Source: Mycolicibacterium rhodesiae NBB3
Lineage (GTDB): Bacteria > Actinomycetota > Actinomycetes > Mycobacteriales > Mycobacteriaceae
Length of the DNA stretch: 64,000 nucleotides
Direction: 5' to 3'
Assembly: GCF_000230895.2 (NCBI RefSeq)
Contig: NC_016604.1
Coordinates: forward strand, 2,852,001-2,916,000
A model generated the notes under the pieces. That model had not been told where the DNA came from, did no database searches, and worked only from the letters and a program-made list of their open reading frames with translations. Both the position numbers and the translations under genes were made by a program. Of the stretch, positions 9,569-17,036 are shown piece after piece. How positions within the stretch are numbered: position 1 is the first letter of the stretch; each line of letters starts with the position of its first letter.

Positions 9569-9585
9569 GATATAAGTCACATATC
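9569..9585. promoter_or_regulatory. Candidate ArsR operator before cadI, with strong ribosome-binding site
   Basis: GATAT (9569-9573) and ATATC (9581-9585) flank AAGTCAC. Just downstream AGGAGG (9587-9592) sits 7 bp before the cadI ATG. The element shares ATAAGTC with the operator-like palindrome at 9521, which supports one regulator acting on both divergent genes. Confidence 0.45.
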
Positions 9586-9599
9586 TAGGAGGGTGTCCC

Positions 9600-10082
9600 A
9601 TGTCTCGTGTACAGCTCGCACTCAACGTCGATGACCTCGGCCAGGCCGTCACTTTCTACTCCAAGTTGTTCAACACGCCACCCAACAAGGTCAAAGAGGG
9701 CTATGCCAACTTCGCCGTCACTGAACCGCCGTTGAAGTTGGTGCTCCTGGAAAACCCCGGCAAGGGCGGCACGATCAACCACCTCGGTGTCGAGGTTGAG
9801 TCCAGCGACACCGTGCACGCCGAGATCGCACGGCTCACCGACGAGGGCCTGTTCACCGACGAAGAGATCGGCACTACTTGTTGCTTTGCCACCCAGGACA
9901 AGGTGTGGGTCACCGGTCCAGCGGGTGAGAAGTGGGAGGTCTACACCGTGCTCGCCGACTCCGGCACCTTCGGCACCAGCCCACAGCACCTCGTCGAGGA
10001 CGGCAATTCCGAGGGTGGCGTCTGCTGCGGAGGTACCGCGTCTGACGACGCCAAGGTGGCTGCAGAATCATCCTGCTGCTGA
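9600..10082 (+). CDS. cadI: CadI/ArsI-family vicinal-oxygen-chelate protein
   Basis: Glyoxalase/dioxygenase-fold protein of 160 residues, like the cadmium-induced CadI of M. tuberculosis and related to the organoarsenical C-As lyase ArsI. Visible landmarks are MSRVQLALNVDDL, KLFNTPP, PPLKLVLLE, NHLGVEVESS with a metal-ligand His, TTCCFATQDKVWVTGP with a vicinal Cys pair near residue 97, and GEKWEVYTV with the Glu ligand. ArsI enzymes have His near position 5; here it is Gln, as in CadI. The C-terminus adds Cys pairs (VCCGG and SSCC). It is the first gene of the arsenic operon, and induction through the divergent ArsR is expected. I favour metal binding or detoxification rather than proven C-As lyase activity. 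Confidence 0.85.
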   Translation: MSRVQLALNVDDLGQAVTFYSKLFNTPPNKVKEGYANFAVTEPPLKLVLLENPGKGGTINHLGVEVESSDTVHAEIARLTDEGLFTDEEIGTTCCFATQDKVWVTGPAGEKWEVYTVLADSGTFGTSPQHLVEDGNSEGGVCCGGTASDDAKVAAESSCC

Positions 10083-10113
10083 ACCCGCCTCGCATCAGGT
10101 GCATGATCGAGGA

Positions 10114-10656
10114 ATGGCGGACGAGCATGGAAAGGTCGATCGTGCCGACATCGCCGCGGACTTGGAGCGGGCACGCATTGAGTTCCAGCGGCTACTCGCC
10201 GCAGCCGGGCCAGAGGATTGGTGTAGCCCAACTTCCGGAACACGTTGGACCAATGAGCAACTGCTGTTACACATGGTGTTCGGCTATATGGTCGTGCAGC
10301 GGCTACTTATTCTCGTGCGGATCTTCAGTCGCTTGCCCGATCCAGTGAGCCGCGCCTTCGCCAACATTCTTGACGCCGCGACTAGGCCGTTCCATCTCAT
10401 TAACTACTACGGCTCGTGCGCGGCGGCGACGGTCTACAACCGGCGCAGGATGGGCGCAAGACTCGACCGTGTAATCGGCTCGCTGCAACGTAGGCTCGCC
10501 CGCGAGAATGATGCCGACTTCGCTCGGGGTATGCACTACCCGACCAACTGGGACCCGTTCTTCGAAGATTTCATGACGTTGGAGGATCTGTACCGCTACC
10601 CCGGACGGCACTTCGCCTTCCACGCTCACCAGCTCACGCTCACCGCAACACAGTGA
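10114..10656 (+). CDS. DinB-like/mycothiol-type helical protein
   Basis: The 180-residue protein begins with a helix-rich segment (ADLERARIEFQRLLAAA) and WTNEQLLLHMVFGYMVVQRLL. This matches the DinB/maleylpyruvate-isomerase N-terminal pattern, in which a His starts a metal-binding four-helix bundle. Further His residues occur in RGMHYPTNWDPFF and RHFAFHAHQLT. Similar proteins are found in actinobacterial arsenic clusters, where a mycothiol-dependent role has been suspected. It starts 31 bp after cadI, probably co-transcribed. Function not established; the fold assignment is moderate. Confidence 0.6.
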   Translation: MADEHGKVDRADIAADLERARIEFQRLLAAAGPEDWCSPTSGTRWTNEQLLLHMVFGYMVVQRLLILVRIFSRLPDPVSRAFANILDAATRPFHLINYYGSCAAATVYNRRRMGARLDRVIGSLQRRLARENDADFARGMHYPTNWDPFFEDFMTLEDLYRYPGRHFAFHAHQLTLTATQ

Positions 10657-10720
10657 CACTCGGAGCATGTTCACCGCCTGTTCGCTTGCGGCTTGATTCG
10701 ATGTTTGTCAATATCGATGG

Positions 10721-11092
10721 ATGTCGAAGTCAGGCCAGCAGCTCACCGACACCACGGGCTGCGTCATCGCCCCCCTGGCCCGACAACCCGTGTCCCCGGA
10801 AGCTGCCACCGAGCTGGCGATCAAGCTCAAGGCGCTGTCTGACCCAGTCAGGCTTCGGCTGCTCAGCGTGGTCGCCAGCCATGCCGGTGGCGAGGCGTGT
10901 GTGTGCGAGCTCTCTGCTGGGATCGACCTGACCCAGCCAACCATCTCCCATCATCTGAAGATCCTGCGCACCGCCGGGCTTCTCGACAGCGAACGACGGG
11001 GGTCATGGGTCTACTACCGCGTTGTCACTGATGCGCTGCAACAGCTTTCGTTACTCCTCGAAATCGACACCCTGCGGATGAGCAGCTCATGA
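10721..11092 (+). CDS. arsR: Second ArsR-family regulator with CxC sensor motif
   Basis: ArsR/SmtB repressor of 123 residues. The core IKLKALSDPVRLRLLSVV, the metal-site segment GGEACVCELSAGI and the recognition helix LTQPTISHHLKILRTAGLLDSERRGSWVYYRV are canonical. The CVC pair matches the ELCVCDL arsenite box of classical ArsR. The site just upstream contains an imperfect inverted repeat around TTTGTCAAT (10701-10716). The stop overlaps the start of the aquaporin gene (ATGA), so the regulator and channel are translationally coupled. Confidence 0.9.
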   Translation: MSKSGQQLTDTTGCVIAPLARQPVSPEAATELAIKLKALSDPVRLRLLSVVASHAGGEACVCELSAGIDLTQPTISHHLKILRTAGLLDSERRGSWVYYRVVTDALQQLSLLLEIDTLRMSSS

Positions 11093-11847
11093 TTCATCCG
11101 GTTGCTATGCCTCGACGGCTGCTCGCCGAGTTCACCGGCACCGCACTGCTCGTCACGGTCGTCGTCGGCTCCGGCATTGCGGCCCAGCAGCTCTCGCCCG
11201 ACGACATCGGTCTGCAACTCTTAGAGAACTCGACCGCCACCGTATTCGGGTTGGCCGTACTGATCCTGTTGTTCGGCCCGGTATCCGGGGCGCACTTCAA
11301 CCCCGTTGTGTCGGCGGCGGACTGGCTGCTGGGACGCCGTGCCGGGACCGGCATCAGTGCCAGCCACGTGGCCTCCTACACGGTCGCTCAGACCCTCGGC
11401 GGCATCCTCGGCGCAGTCCTGGCCAACGTCATGTTCGACCGCCAAGTGATCGAGATCGCCACCAAGAACCGCATCACCACTGGCCACCTCGTCGGCGAGA
11501 TCGTCGCCACCGCAGGACTGATCGCCCTGATCTTCGCTTTGGCGCGCACCGGGCGGGCGGCACTGTCCGCCGCCGCCGTCGGCGCATACATCGGCGCGGC
11601 CTACTGGTTCACCAGCAGCACGTCGTTCGCCAACCCCGCCGTCACTGTCGGGCGAATGTTCTCCGACACCTTCGCCGGCATCGCCCCCGGTTCCGCGCCC
11701 GGCTTCATCGCCGCCCAGATCCTCGGCGCACTCATCGGACTGGCGCTGGTGGCCGCCCTCTACCCGGACGCCGCCGCCACCGCCGACAACATCGTCGTCC
11801 CGCACAACACCGAAACCCATCACGCCGATCAACGGAGTTCGACATGA
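11089..11847 (+). CDS. MIP-family aquaglyceroporin of an arsenic operon
   Basis: Six-helix membrane channel of 252 residues with both half-helix boxes: GAHFNPVVS near residue 68 and SFANPAVTVGRMF near residue 183. AEFTGTALLVTVVVGSG is the usual first helix. In arsenic operons such channels (AqpS type) let arsenite made by ArsC flow out of the cell. That fits here because no ArsB or Acr3 pump gene is present in the operon. It overlaps arsR upstream and arsC downstream by 4 bp each. Confidence 0.9.
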   Translation: MIHPVAMPRRLLAEFTGTALLVTVVVGSGIAAQQLSPDDIGLQLLENSTATVFGLAVLILLFGPVSGAHFNPVVSAADWLLGRRAGTGISASHVASYTVAQTLGGILGAVLANVMFDRQVIEIATKNRITTGHLVGEIVATAGLIALIFALARTGRAALSAAAVGAYIGAAYWFTSSTSFANPAVTVGRMFSDTFAGIAPGSAPGFIAAQILGALIGLALVAALYPDAAATADNIVVPHNTETHHADQRSST

Positions 11848-12517
11848 CCGATAGCCCCGTACCACTGGCCACCCACCACCACGCAGATCTGTCCATCGAC
11901 CAGCGTCTCGCGCTGCGGACCGCCGCCACCCGACTCCACGACGAGTTCGGCGAGCACTTCGGCGTCGAGACCATTCAGCGGTTCCTGCACACCTCCTACG
12001 ACCAATTCGCCGGGCGCGCCACCGTTCCCAACTTCCTGCCGCTGCTGGCCGAACGATGGGCACGCCAACGCCTCACCGCCCTCGCTCGGGTCGAGGGCAA
12101 GATCACCGACACCAAGCCCACCGTGCTGTTCCTGTGCACCCACAACGCAGGCCGCTCCCAGATGGCCCTCGGGTACTTCAACCACCTCGCCGGCGACGCA
12201 GGCGTCGCCTGGTCGGGTGGGTCCGAACCCGGCAACGAGATCAACCCGTCGGCCGTGCAGGCGATGGCCGAGGCCGGCATCGACATCACCCGCGAGTTCC
12301 CCAAACCCTGGACCGACGAAATCGTCCAGGCCGCCGACGTCGTCGTCACCATGGGCTGCGGTGATGCCTGCCCCATCTTCCCCGGAAAGCGTTACGAAGA
12401 ATGGGTACTGACCGACCCGCCGGCCAGACCGTCGACGCCGTACGTCCGATCCGCGACGATATTGAGGAGCGCGTCCGTCGTCTGCTGACCGAGCTCGGCA
12501 TCACCCCCGTCGCCTGA
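11844..12517 (+). CDS. arsC: Arsenate reductase ArsC with N-terminal helical domain, frameshifted near the C-terminus
   Basis: Low-molecular-weight-phosphatase-type arsenate reductase. Residues 15-80 form the helical N-terminal domain common in actinobacterial ArsC (LRTAATRLHDEFG to ERWARQRL). The catalytic loop is VLFLCTHNAGRSQMALG near residue 95, with further redox-type Cys in TMGCGDACPIF. As read, the frame leaves the family after EEWVLTDP and stops at 12488. A one-base shift at about 12415-12425 restores GQTVDAVRPIRDD through LLTELGITPVA and the stop at 12515-12517. The active-site half is intact, so a shorter product may function. The start overlaps the aquaporin stop. Confidence 0.85.
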
Positions 12518-12530
12518 CCGATAGAACATC

Positions 12531-12956
12531 ATGACCGAAACCCCCACGCCCTCTGTGCTATTCGTCTGTGTGAAGAACGGCGGCAAGTCGCAAATGGCCG
12601 CAGGCCTCATGCGTGAAATCGCAGGCGACGCCGTGCAGGTGTATTCGGCGGGCACCAAGCCCGGCAGTGCCATCAACGAGCTCTCCGCCCAGGCGCTCGC
12701 GGAGGTCGGCATCGACATCAGCAAGGAGACACCCAAGCCCATCGACATCCAGCTCCTGCGCGACGTCGACATCGTGGTCACCTTGGGTCGCGAGGCCCAC
12801 GTCGAGCCGGTCGACGGCACCAGATTTGAGAACTGGGAGACCGATGAACCCTTCGAGCGTGGCGTCGACGGCATCGAACGGATGCGACTGGTCCGCGACG
12901 ACATCACAGAACGAGTCGCCGATCTCCTCAAACGCATAGAGACCCTGATGTCCTAG
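12531..12956 (+). CDS. arsC: Second LMW-phosphatase-like arsenate reductase
   Basis: A 141-residue single-domain member of the family with P-loop [19 protein letters not shown] (Cys near residue 13), [12 protein letters not shown] and the C-terminal [15 protein letters not shown]. It lacks the GCGDACP motif of the upstream ArsC; in its place is [10 protein letters not shown]. Redox partners may therefore differ, for example mycothiol/mycoredoxin. It follows the first arsC by 13 bp in the same operon and may compensate for that gene's frameshift. Confidence 0.85.
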   Translation: MTETPTPSVLFVCVKNGGKSQMAAGLMREIAGDAVQVYSAGTKPGSAINELSAQALAEVGIDISKETPKPIDIQLLRDVDIVVTLGREAHVEPVDGTRFENWETDEPFERGVDGIERMRLVRDDITERVADLLKRIETLMS

Positions 12957-13006
12957 TTCTGGTCTTGCATAGTGGCGTGCCGCGCACAGGTGATGAGGTG
13001 GCGGCC

Positions 13007-13036
13007 TTGACCCGGTAGTTGGGTACAGGGTTCATG
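13007..13036 (+). promoter_or_regulatory. MerR-type promoter/operator
   Basis: TTGACC (13007-13012) is followed by a -10-like TCATGC at 13032, giving the long 19-bp spacer characteristic of MerR-controlled promoters. Within the spacer ACCCGGTA (13010-13017) and TACAGGGT (13024-13031) form a near-perfect inverted repeat (7 of 8). It lies 14 bp before the merR start, so merR appears to drive its own operon from this site. Confidence 0.75.
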
Positions 13037-13044
13037 CTGGTGGG

Positions 13045-13449
13045 GTGAGAACCAGCGAGGTCGCTACGCAGGCGCAGGTCAACACCCAAACGTTGCGGTA
13101 CTACGAACGCCGGGGACTGCTGCCCGAACCCGAGCGGACTCGCTCCGGGTACCGCGCCTACACCGCGGACGCGGTGCGGGTAGTGCGCTTCATCAAGCGT
13201 GCCCAACAACTCGGCTTCACCCTCGATGACATCGAGGACCTGTTGCACCTGGCCCACGGCGGATCCGCGTCGTGCGAGGAGACGCGGGCCATGGCCCGCA
13301 CCCGTATCACCGATCTGCAACGGCGCATCGACGAACTTGTTGGCATGCGCGATGCACTGGCCCGCCTCATCGACACCTGCGGTCAGCCCCGAGCCGAACG
13401 GAACTGCCCGATCCTGCTGGACATCGAAACCGCCGCCGCGCAACGCTAA
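13045..13449 (+). CDS. merR: Mercury-responsive MerR regulator
   Basis: MerR-family activator/repressor of 134 residues from GTG 13045. The DNA-binding half reads TQTLRYYERRGLLPEPER and GYRAYTADAVRVVRFIKRAQQLGFTLDDI. The three mercury-ligand cysteines of true MerR are all present: SCEETRAMA near residue 75, LIDTC near 112 and NCPIL near 121, with the usual spacing of the last pair. This marks it as Hg(II)-specific rather than a copper or multidrug MerR. It heads an operon with a small thioredoxin-like gene and merB. Confidence 0.92.
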   Translation: MRTSEVATQAQVNTQTLRYYERRGLLPEPERTRSGYRAYTADAVRVVRFIKRAQQLGFTLDDIEDLLHLAHGGSASCEETRAMARTRITDLQRRIDELVGMRDALARLIDTCGQPRAERNCPILLDIETAAAQR

Positions 13450-13468
13450 CCGCACTGGAGTGATCACC

Positions 13469-13759
13469 ATGCGTGTTGAAGTTCTCACCTCACCCGGATG
13501 CCCCAACGCCGCCGCCGCCAAAGAAACGGTCGCGGCCTGCCTGGCCACCCTCGCCCTCGACCTGCCGATCATCGAGCGCGTCGGGCGCTATCCCTCACCG
13601 ACCATCCTCGTTGACGGCATCGACGTGATGCGCCCCGAGGACGGCGAGCCGACCGGCGACGCCTGCCGACTAGACCTGCCCACACCTCGACGTGTGCTCG
13701 ACGCGCTGCGAGGTCACCGAAGCAGTCCTGTCCAACCGCCGCCACCTTCAACGGAGTAA
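13469..13759 (+). CDS. Small thioredoxin-like protein of the mer operon
   Basis: A 96-residue protein with a likely thioredoxin/glutaredoxin-like fold: MRVEVLTSPGCPNA at the first strand-helix, VGRYPSPTILVDGIDV with the cis-proline region, and a final Cys near residue 70. Only one Cys sits at the active-site position (PGCPNA), so a monothiol or mercury-carrier role is more likely than dithiol exchange. Similar proteins accompany merB in actinobacteria. It lies 19 bp after merR and 3 bp before merB. Confidence 0.65.
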   Translation: MRVEVLTSPGCPNAAAAKETVAACLATLALDLPIIERVGRYPSPTILVDGIDVMRPEDGEPTGDACRLDLPTPRRVLDALRGHRSSPVQPPPPSTE

Positions 13760-13762
13760 CCG

Positions 13763-14398
13763 ATGCCCGACCAGTCCGAGACCCCCCAGTCAGTCGCCGC
13801 CTCGGTCGAACAGCTGCCGCCCGCGATCCGCGAACTCCACCGAGCCGTGCTGCGCGGCTTCCGCGACAGCGCACAGGTCCATCGCGACGACCTGAACCCG
13901 ACCGCTGCCGCCCTCGGCGTCGACCTCGACGATGCGCTGCAGCAACTCGGCAGCGCCGACCTCGTCCACACCGCACCCGACGGACAGATCGACATCGCCT
14001 ACCCCTTCGCGCGACGACCCACCCGCCACAGCGTCCACCTCACCGGCCACCCGCCGGCCGCAGCAATGTGCGCGATCGACGCGCTCGGCATCCCGTTGAT
14101 GACCGGCACCGAAGGCGTCATCGACTCCACGGACCCGACCACCGGGACACCCATCCGGGTCCACCTCCGCGATCACGAATGGACCTGGCATCCCGCCACC
14201 ACCGTCGTCGTAATCGCCCACACCGACTGCTGCGGAACCCTGGCCGATACCCTCTGCGGTTCGATCAACTTTCACGCTGACCAGAACCACGCGCAGTCCT
14301 ACCTCGACAACCACCCCGAACTGCATGGCCACATCGTCGACCAGGCCGACGCCATCGCCTTGGCCGACAGCGCCTTCCGACACTTACTCGCCAGCTGA
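13763..14398 (+). CDS. merB: Organomercurial (alkylmercury) lyase
   Basis: Cleaves the C-Hg bond of organomercurials. All catalytic residues of MerB can be seen: Cys and Asp in AAMCAIDALG near residue 96, and the second Cys in LADTLCGSINFHAD near residue 158, next to a DCCG pair. At 211 residues the length equals the family norm. The N-terminal winged-helix-like region precedes them. It is the last gene of the merR operon. No merA (mercuric reductase) or merT/merP lies in this window, so the Hg(II) released would need a reductase elsewhere. Confidence 0.92.
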   Translation: MPDQSETPQSVAASVEQLPPAIRELHRAVLRGFRDSAQVHRDDLNPTAAALGVDLDDALQQLGSADLVHTAPDGQIDIAYPFARRPTRHSVHLTGHPPAAAMCAIDALGIPLMTGTEGVIDSTDPTTGTPIRVHLRDHEWTWHPATTVVVIAHTDCCGTLADTLCGSINFHADQNHAQSYLDNHPELHGHIVDQADAIALADSAFRHLLAS

Positions 14399-14503
14399 CG
14401 AACCATCCGACACCCGTCCCATCTCGTCGCCGTCTCGACGTAGGTACACACCACAATCGAGCCGTCTCGTTGCCCCTGAGCGAACCAGCGTCAGAAGGCG
14501 GTG

Positions 14504-15193
14504 TCACTCCTCATGATGATCATCACCGTCAGTGTCGTGTGCCGGATCCGTTGCGGGAGGCGGAGCTTCGACAGGAGCCGGAGCCGCGGGTGGGCGGATC
14601 ACCTCCGCAATCGGCTCCGGATGATTTTGGTGGCCATTTTCGTGTCCGATGCCCGGCTTGTGGTGTTCGGCTTCTGCGCCGGCCGGCGCATGGTGGCCGT
14701 GCTGCAGACCCGAAGCCACTCCTACCGTTGCCGCTGCAGCGATCACGGAGCCGGCGCCGAGGAGCACAATCACGTTCGAAAACGCTGATATCTGCTCGGG
14801 TTGACGGCCTCGGTACCACACCCAGCCAGCTCCCATCACGACGTAGACCTCGAGCAGCAGTGCGCAGAGGCCGGCGGCTTGTACCAACTCGGGTTCTCCG
14901 GCGTTTGGACCGAACGGCGCCCCCGCGGTCCGAGACAGGGCCCAAAGCGCGGCGGCACCGACATTGGCCGCGATCCCAGCGGCGAGCACTGCCGTCGTCG
15001 GCCGAGCCAGCACCACTCGCGCCCAAATCAGTTGAAACAGCGCGATTGAGACAAAAAACAGCCCTGCCGGCATCCACTCTTGCCAGTGTGTCGGCACGAC
15101 GGCGAAGTGAATAACCGCTGCGCCGAGTGAAGCGATCGCCGCGAGACGAGCAGCCAGTCTGCTGTCGGTCTTCTTCGCTGCTCTCGGTGCCAT
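14504..15193 (-). CDS. Membrane protein with His-rich cytosolic or exported tail
   Basis: The 229-residue product has about five hydrophobic segments between residues 15 and 165 (for example SLGAAVIHFAVVPTHW and GLCALLLEVYVVMGAGWVWY). It ends in a tail rich in His, Pro and acidic residues (GLQHGHHAPAG, EAEHHKPGIGHENGHQNH, then DDHHEE). Such tails usually bind divalent metals. Two His-containing membrane segments could be part of a transport path. No family name can be given with confidence. It is convergent with merB. Confidence 0.65.
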   Translation of the reverse strand: MAPRAAKKTDSRLAARLAAIASLGAAVIHFAVVPTHWQEWMPAGLFFVSIALFQLIWARVVLARPTTAVLAAGIAANVGAAALWALSRTAGAPFGPNAGEPELVQAAGLCALLLEVYVVMGAGWVWYRGRQPEQISAFSNVIVLLGAGSVIAAAATVGVASGLQHGHHAPAGAEAEHHKPGIGHENGHQNHPEPIAEVIRPPAAPAPVEAPPPATDPAHDTDGDDHHEE

Positions 15194-16022
15194 CCGTCCG
15201 ATGATGACATGGCCCGTTCAAGCCTTGATGAACTGACATCACATCTCAATCGCACTGAGATTTCCCCGTCACCGTCTCTCGCTTACCAAATGGGGCACGC
15301 ACCGCGTTGGAAATTGTCACAGAGACGAACTGAGTGCGGCGGGTCTGGCGCTGCGCCCGATATTGCGTCGTTGCGTCAAGGCAAGGCAAGGCAGTCGGGT
15401 GTTATCGGATGTTGTACTAGCGGGATGTTGGTAGTGGCAGCGTCGGCTGTGCAGTGCCGCGCGATCTGGGTAAGTCGAAAACTTTGGATCGTCTGCGCCG
15501 GCTTTAAGGCTGACGTGGTTTTTGCGGGTGAAAATGCGGTGGTGGACCAAGCTATGGGAATGGTTCAATCCCAGTATCGCGCACCATGTTTGACGCAGGT
15601 GAGAATCTATTTCTTAGACCGGAATAGGCCAGCATGAATTGCATGTGAACTGGTCATGCAGGGCGCTAGCAACCCACCTGAGAGGTACGTAGCCGTGACC
15701 ACCACACCTATCGCCCCGAGCTGGGCGTCGGGCGCCGGGCCCGCGAGTACGAGGCGCGCGCTGTCCGCTGCCCCAATTTGAAACGCCGCACCCGGGCAGG
15801 CGTGCGAGGGCCCGCTCAACGGGTTTCATCTGAATACGACCCACCGATACCGCATGACGGTCGCCCAGGAGCGGAGAGCTTTGCCGGGTTGCTCATCGAG
15901 AGCGCGGAATTGGTGCGCTCGACATCCAGGCCGGCGCGGATACCGCCTCGACTGCTTACCCCACTCGGCCCGCCACTCCACTCTTCGGTTGGGGTCAAAC
16001 TCGTCCGGGCGGCGCTTAGGTG
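15194..16022. other. Intergenic region of about 830 bp without a convincing gene
   Basis: Short frames exist on both strands, but none has a domain, export signal or compelling start. A small imperfect tandem repeat of AAGGC occurs at about 15376-15393. It may be remnant sequence at the boundary between the mercury block and the toxin-antitoxin locus. Confidence 0.35.
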
Positions 16023-16421
16023 CTAGCCCATCCAGTCGTCGGCGATGTCGAAGGGCTGAGTCCAGCTCTTTAGCGTGGCGGCGATGTCCTGCACGCCCTT
16101 CTGGCCTTCAGCGACATCAACGACCAGGGCAACGATGTCGCCCTGATCGGTGGAAATCGTGTAGCCATTGAACATGTAGAATATCGCCGTTGACGCCCAA
16201 GCCGTGCGCTTGTTCCCGTCCACAAACGGATGATTCCGCGCTAATGCGTGCAGCAGTGCAGCAGCCTTCTCGTGCACAGTCGGGTAGGCATCCTCGCCGA
16301 ATGCGCTCGACTGAGGCCGTATGGCAGCGGCTTCGAGCAGACCAAAGTCGCGGAGCTTATCCGGTCCCACGAAGTGGGCATTTACGTCTTGGATCTCATC
16401 TGTAGTCAGGAACGTTGTCAT
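16023..16421 (-). CDS. Doc-type Fic-domain toxin
   Basis: A 132-residue Fic/Doc protein. The signature loop HPFVDGNKRTAWAS (residues about 66-79) contains the catalytic His and the anion-binding GN. Doc toxins phosphorylate EF-Tu and arrest translation. The Lys in GNKR matches Doc; canonical AMPylating Fic enzymes have GNGR. It lies 33 bp after the antitoxin-like gene on the same strand, forming a classic type II toxin-antitoxin pair. Confidence 0.88.
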   Translation of the reverse strand: MTTFLTTDEIQDVNAHFVGPDKLRDFGLLEAAAIRPQSSAFGEDAYPTVHEKAAALLHALARNHPFVDGNKRTAWASTAIFYMFNGYTISTDQGDIVALVVDVAEGQKGVQDIAATLKSWTQPFDIADDWMG

Positions 16422-16454
16422 CGCGTTTCTTCGGGTTAGACGAGGATCTGCAGG

Positions 16455-16685
16455 TCACAGATCCTTAAGCTTGTCGAGCGCAATCGCGTGTTGATCAAGC
16501 ACCTTCTCGAACGCGGCGCGTACTACGTCGGTGCGGCCGTGAACTTTCAGGTATTCGACAAGCGCACGCTTTATCACTTCGTTCCCGGAGGTCTCCGTGA
16601 CAAACGCGTAGTTCTTTAGAGCGTCTGCAAGCTCTACAGGCAGACGCAGAGTTACCCCTACTGTCCTCTGGTCTTGATCGGTCAT
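16455..16685 (-). CDS. Ribbon-helix-helix-type antitoxin
   Basis: A 76-residue protein with an N-terminal RHH pattern (RTVGVTLRLPVELADALKNYA, ETSGNEVIKRALVEYL) and a C-terminal extension (VVRAAFEKVLDQHAIALDKLKDL) likely to bind and block the Fic toxin. It is the first gene of the pair. A 20-bp palindrome about 86 bp upstream is the probable autoregulatory site. A GT-rich 12-bp repeat array lies between that palindrome and the start codon. Confidence 0.78.
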   Translation of the reverse strand: MTDQDQRTVGVTLRLPVELADALKNYAFVTETSGNEVIKRALVEYLKVHGRTDVVRAAFEKVLDQHAIALDKLKDL

Positions 16686-16697
16686 GGCTGAATCTCT

Positions 16698-16745
16698 CGG
16701 TGTGTGTGTCGGTGTGTGTGTCGGTGTGTGTGTCGGTGTGTGTGT
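16698..16745. repeat. Four tandem 12-bp repeats (CGGTGTGTGTGT)
   Basis: Four perfect copies of CGGTGTGTGTGT are followed by a degenerate fifth unit to about 16760. The array ends 13 bp upstream of the antitoxin ATG (16685), in the 5' leader. Simple repeats here could slip and alter promoter or leader spacing. Confidence 0.95.
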
Positions 16746-16770
16746 CGATGTCGGTGTGCGTTGTTGGATG

Positions 16771-16790
16771 ACACCATGATGTCATGGTGT
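16771..16790. promoter_or_regulatory. Perfect palindrome upstream of the toxin-antitoxin operon
   Basis: ACACCATGA (16771-16779) and TCATGGTGT (16782-16790) form a perfect inverted repeat with a 2-bp centre. RHH antitoxins bind such palindromes to autoregulate, so this is the likely operator. Confidence 0.6.
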
Positions 16791-17036
16791 GTCCTACATT
16801 GTCCACCGTCATCATTATTGACACGGCGCAGGTCAGAGGCGGTTTCCGCAACACATCGGTATAGACATACAGCTCAGCCGTACCTACGGCACCATGTCGG
16901 TGCCGATCGCTACAGTTCCCGCTCTAGGTAATGCAGCGCCCGAAGCCGTCGTGCCCATAAGGAAGTTGGACCAGGAACTGGGGAAGCGCGCGCATGAGCA
17001 ACGGGAGCGCGCCACCTATCAAGCGAGGGGGAAACG

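Noticed and set aside
15209..15637. Open frame of 142 codons after the His-rich membrane gene
   Set aside because: No recognisable motif, low-quality codon pattern, and it begins inside the promoter region of the opposite gene.
16698..16745. Tandem GT-rich repeats considered as a CRISPR array for the csf system
   Set aside because: Units are 12 bp with no spacers between them.
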